Shown: positions 14,048-14,377 of the stretch, piece after piece | Layout: each line of letters begins with the position of its first letter | Position numbering within the stretch: the first letter of the stretch is position 1 | Assembly (NCBI RefSeq): GCF_934643405.1 | Contig: NZ_CAKUCL010000180.1 | Coordinates: 1 to 14,377, forward strand | Length of the DNA: 14,377 nt | Origin: an uncultured Actinoplanes sp. | GTDB taxonomy: Bacteria; Actinomycetota; Actinomycetes; Mycobacteriales; Micromonosporaceae | Direction: 5' to 3' | The notes under the pieces: model-generated | What the model was told of the DNA's origin: nothing | What the model saw: the letters and a program-made list of their open reading frames with translations, nothing else | Database searches by the model: none | Made by a program: the position numbers and the translations under genes

Positions 14048-14210
14048 CCGGGCTCCACGCCAGCCCGCGTGGCTCGATCCACGCCGCTGGCCGGCGTCTA
14101 CCCGAGTTCGGTCGGCTTGATGCACGATTGCTGACTCGCCCTACGCGTCGGCTTGCCTCCCGGTGACCGGCTCCTGCCTGACGGCGTAGTCGGTCCAAGC
14201 CCGCTGACTC
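14027..14210 (+). repeat. Degenerate ~36-44-nt direct repeats downstream of, and overlapping, the GNAT gene end
   Basis: GGCTTGATCCAC-type boxes occur at 14027, 14071, 14114 and, more diverged, 14150 (periods 44, 43 and 36). Each is followed by a (C/T)(C/T)G(C/G)TG(A/G)C(C/T) core at 14041, 14085, 14128 and 14160; a fifth core is at 14201. The first unit encodes the last residues of the GNAT protein (GLIHTR) and its TGA. Later units share TGACTC plus GCCC with the array upstream of the gene. Confidence 0.6.
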
Positions 14211-14377
14211 TTGCCCGGATTGCGCGGTCGCGGCAATTCGCGCGTCGATTGACGCCACGTTCGATGCAAAACCGGCCGACGCGTATCGGATAGAAGCCTC
14301 GCAATGGGCCCGTCCGCATCGAAGATCTGCGTCTATCCGGCCCGCGCCGGCCCGTTTGCGTTGGGATCGGCGTCTAT
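14048..14377. other. Gene-free right-hand end
   Basis: I see no credible gene in these 330 bases on either strand. The open frames are short, lack ribosome binding sites and encode no recognisable motif. The stretch holds the tail of the GNAT-associated repeat array (to 14210), about 75 bases without recognised structure (14211-14286), and the second repeat family. Base composition is less GC-rich than in the genes. Confidence 0.6.
14287..14377. repeat. Second repeat family at the right end
   Basis: Two ~30-nt copies lie at 14307-14336 and 14349-14377. Both start GGCCCGT and end with GATC, one base, GCGTCTAT; the period is 41-42 nt. An inverted fragment CGGATAGA (14287-14294) pairs with TCTATCCG (14332-14339). 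The window ends exactly at a repeat end, so more copies may follow. The period is not a multiple of three and no frame with a plausible protein covers it. Confidence 0.55.

Noticed and set aside
14098..14319. Short minus-strand open frame (73 codons) at the right end
   Set aside because: It crosses two non-triplet repeat arrays, has no ribosome binding site and no recognisable motif.

Overview
The window is very GC-rich DNA from an actinomycete chromosome. Gene order, the EF-P sequence and frequent GTG starts fit the Micromonosporaceae (Actinoplanes/Micromonospora type). That family assignment is inferred from memory of homologues, not from a search. No rRNA, tRNA, CRISPR array, insertion sequence or phage gene is visible. 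Most of the window is a conserved housekeeping block: alaS-ruvX-mltG-aroE-aroC-aroK-aroB-efp-nusB.

Layout. (1) 1-1486: the 3' part of a gene entering from the left. It encodes a low-complexity, repeat-rich cytoplasmic region, one membrane helix and a six-cysteine outer domain. (2) 1566-6688: a tight operon of a DUF948 membrane protein, a small DUF6167-like protein, alaS, ruvX and mltG, with ATGA overlaps at two junctions. It combines tRNA charging, a RuvX/YqgF nuclease-fold protein and a peptidoglycan-terminating transglycosylase. (3) 6726-9333: aroE, aroC and aroK, three shikimate-pathway enzymes; aroC and aroK overlap. (4) 9382-11147: a two-gene insert between aroK and aroB. It holds a zinc-free quinone-oxidoreductase-like MDR enzyme (+) and a convergent minus-strand gene that joins a ribbon-helix-helix DNA-binding domain to two ClpC N-domains. 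(5) 11215-13457: aroB, efp and nusB, closed by a strong hairpin terminator. (6) 13458-14377: a small GNAT acetyltransferase gene flanked on both sides by degenerate ~35-44 nt direct repeats, then a second repeat family running off the right end.

The most interesting part is the 67-bp divergent intergenic region between the RHH-ClpN gene and aroB (11148-11214). It carries three alternating TAACCC(C) half-sites forming two inverted repeats. One overlaps the probable -10 of the RHH-ClpN gene and the array fills the -35 region of aroB. I infer an autoregulated, ClpC2-like decoy or sensor protein whose operator could also control a shikimate gene. Several genes here (aroE, aroB, the RHH-ClpN gene, possibly aroC) lack a Shine-Dalgarno sequence; the first three have a -10-like hexamer 6 nt before the start codon, which suggests leaderless mRNAs. 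EF-P has PGKGG at its lysine tip where I recall PGKGP in other actinobacteria.
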